A stretch of DNA of 5,226 nt from Candidatus Zixiibacteriota bacterium (lineage in GTDB: Bacteria > Zixibacteria > MSB-5A5 > GN15 > FEB-12): NCBI GenBank assembly GCA_003641345.1, contig QNAD01000163.1, positions 1-5,226 on the forward strand. Direction: 5' to 3'. Each line of letters starts with the position of its first letter. Position 1 is the first letter of the stretch. The position numbers and the translations under genes are program-made. Below, piece by piece: positions 4,000 through 5,226 of the stretch. The notes beneath the pieces are model-generated. The model saw nothing but the letters and a program-made list of their open reading frames with translations. It did no database searches and was not told the DNA's origin.

Positions 4000-5226
4000 A
4001 TGAAAAAAAATTTAAAAACTCAGCTTTTATATTTACTGTTAATGTTTGTATTTATTTCTTCACCGAAAACAGAAATAATTAGTACTAATTATTACAAAGA
4101 TATTTTTGGGAAAGTTACCCTTAATGATGTTGATGCTCCTGAAGGAACATTAATACAGGTTTTTGATTTGGCTGGTAATCTTCGCGGTAAAGTAGTTACT
4201 GAAGACGAGGGTTTTTTTGGACCGATGCAATCATTTTTACCAAATGATGAAATTGTTAATCTTAATTTGTTGCAATTTCAGATTAATGGCATAAATGCTA
4301 AGACAGTAAACAGAACGGAATCTGCAAATAAATCAACTTCTACTCTGATTGAAATTAATCTTGAAGCTGAATGTTATGCTAATGATTTTGATTGCGATGG
4401 AATTTTAGACAGTGAAGATAACTGTCCCGAGTCTTATAACCCCGAACAGACAGACTCAGACCAGGATGGGGTCGGTAATTTTTGTGATAACAGCCCTTAC
4501 GGAACTACCTTAAAATGTGATACTCAATGGCCTGATTTTGATGGTATTTGTGCCAATGTTGATAATTGTCCTACTCGTCCTAATGCTGATCAGGCTGATT
4601 CTGATAATGACGGTATAGGCGATGTTTGCGATATTTGTCCCAATGATACAATAAATGATCCTGATGGAGACCGTATTTGCGGTGAAGATGATGACTGCCC
4701 TTATGTATATACGCCGACCTGCCCCGAATGTATAACTGATAGGGATGGTGATGGATTTGGTAATGTATGTGATAATTGTGAATATGTTTTTAATCCTGAA
4801 CAAATAGATACTGATGATGATGGAATCGGAGATATTTGTGATAACTGCCTATTTGATTATTACAATGATGCTGATGGTGATGGGATTTGTGGTAATGTGG
4901 ATAATTGTCCGTTCGATAATAATCCTGAACAAATAGATACTGATGGAGATAAGATAGGTGATCTATGTGATGAATGCCCCAATGATTCTTTAAACGATGG
5001 GGATCAAGATGGTATTTGTGCCAATATTGATAATTGTCCTACTCTTCCTAATGCCAATCAGACTGATTTTGATAACGACGGTATAGGTGATGCTTGTGAT
5101 AATTGTCCTAAAGATTTCAATCCGGACCAGATTGATAATGATGGGGACGGGCGTGGTGCACTTTGTGACTGTAATGATAATGACCCTGAAAATATTATTG
5201 TCGTTTGGTATATTGATAAAGACGGC
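4000..5226 (+). CDS. Exported thrombospondin type 3 repeat protein, 3' end beyond window
   Basis: The reading frame is open from ATG 4000 to the window edge (409 codons, no stop), so the C-terminus is missing. The start is the first ATG after an in-frame stop at 3979-3981 and follows AGGTAGG. Residues 1-21 look like a signal sequence (basic start, hydrophobic LLYLLLMFVFI), with no clear cleavage motif. Residues 34-98 form a beta-rich domain (GKVTLNDVDAPEGT) resembling carboxypeptidase-regulatory-like or Ig-like folds. Residues 125-389 are an array of thrombospondin type 3 repeats, with DxDxDGxGDxCDNCP cores that bind calcium in known proteins, and cysteines expected to pair as disulfides outside the cytoplasm. 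Past 389, CDCNDNDPE and WYIDKDG resemble the start of MopE-type metal-binding repeats. Such arrays usually act as rigid calcium-dependent stalks before an anchoring or sorting domain. The family call is strong; the function is unknown. Confidence 0.9.
   Translation, partial: MKKNLKTQLLYLLLMFVFISSPKTEIISTNYYKDIFGKVTLNDVDAPEGTLIQVFDLAGNLRGKVVTEDEGFFGPMQSFLPNDEIVNLNLLQFQINGINAKTVNRTESANKSTSTLIEINLEAECYANDFDCDGILDSEDNCPESYNPEQTDSDQDGVGNFCDNSPYGTTLKCDTQWPDFDGICANVDNCPTRPNADQADSDNDGIGDVCDICPNDTINDPDGDRICGEDDDCPYVYTPTCPECITDRDGDGFGNVCDNCEYVFNPEQIDTDDDGIGDICDNCLFDYYNDADGDGICGNVDNCPFDNNPEQIDTDGDKIGDLCDECPNDSLNDGDQDGICANIDNCPTLPNANQTDFDNDGIGDACDNCPKDFNPDQIDNDGDGRGALCDCNDNDPENIIVVWYIDKDG
4540..4640 (+). 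repeat. Internal direct repeat, copy 1 (copy 2 at 5008-5108)
   Basis: A 101-bp segment of the repeat-protein gene recurs 468 bp (156 codons) downstream with 90 of 101 bases identical by my hand alignment. Both copies begin at the DGIC motif and run into the following CxxCP. The nucleotide similarity exceeds what the shared protein motif requires, which points to recent duplication or gene conversion within the array. Confidence 0.8.
5008..5108 (+). repeat. Internal direct repeat, copy 2 (copy 1 at 4540-4640)
   Basis: This is the second copy of the 101-bp unit. A separate shorter pair exists within the array: 25 identical bases at 4792-4816 and 4921-4945, 129 bp (43 codons) apart, encoding NPEQIDTD. 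Confidence 0.8.

Noticed and set aside
4510..4803. 97-codon minus-strand ORF rich in Ile and Thr
   Set aside because: It is the complement of the GAT/AAT-rich thrombospondin type 3 repeats on the plus strand; the low-complexity Ile/Thr translation follows from that bias.
1..5226. CRISPR array, tRNA or rRNA genes, or transposase
   Set aside because: I saw no regularly spaced direct repeats outside the protein repeat array, no tRNA- or rRNA-like conserved segments, and no transposase motifs on either strand.

Overview
The window is AT-rich bacterial DNA with standard codon usage and, on at least one gene (cysK), a clear Shine-Dalgarno sequence. Two genes point to a Gram-negative envelope. One is an enzyme of the pathway to UDP-2,3-diacetamido-2,3-dideoxy-mannuronic acid, a sugar of LPS O-antigens. 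The other encodes a protein with a PEP-CTERM tail, the substrate signal of exosortase systems found in Gram-negative bacteria that make exopolysaccharide. The thrombospondin type 3 repeats on the right edge fit an uncultured environmental lineage, for example one of the FCB-related candidate phyla, but the sequence alone does not fix the phylum.

Layout, left to right. Bases 1-262 hold no convincing gene: a less AT-rich stretch with a 15-bp imperfect direct repeat, then a very AT-rich promoter-like region. A Gfo/Idh/MocA-type sugar-nucleotide oxidoreductase of the WbpB/WlbA type follows (263-1213, +). After a 102-bp gap come cysK (1316-2227, +) and cysE (2263-2829, +), 35 bp apart, which together carry out the two-step synthesis of cysteine from serine. 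A strong intrinsic terminator with a UUCG loop (2942-2970) faces leftward and ends a convergent gene on the minus strand (2989-3567), which encodes a small secreted PEP-CTERM protein. A 432-bp divergent intergenic region (3568-3999) holds a candidate promoter, a 14-bp palindrome and a 5' leader that can fold in competing ways. The window ends inside a large plus-strand gene (4000 to beyond 5226) for an exported, cysteine-rich, probably calcium-binding protein. It has a beta-rich N-terminal domain, an array of thrombospondin type 3 repeats, and apparently the start of a MopE-like region at the edge.

How the parts relate. CysE makes O-acetylserine and CysK converts it with sulfide to cysteine; they are probably co-transcribed. 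The WbpB-type gene is probably a separate unit belonging to surface polysaccharide synthesis, whose partner enzymes (WbpA, WbpE, WbpD, WbpI types) would have to lie elsewhere. The two right-hand genes are divergent and both encode exported proteins, so they may contribute to the cell surface or matrix, but nothing in the window ties them to one system. I did not find a clearly new biological system. The best leads are the structured leader and the repeat architecture of the right-hand gene.
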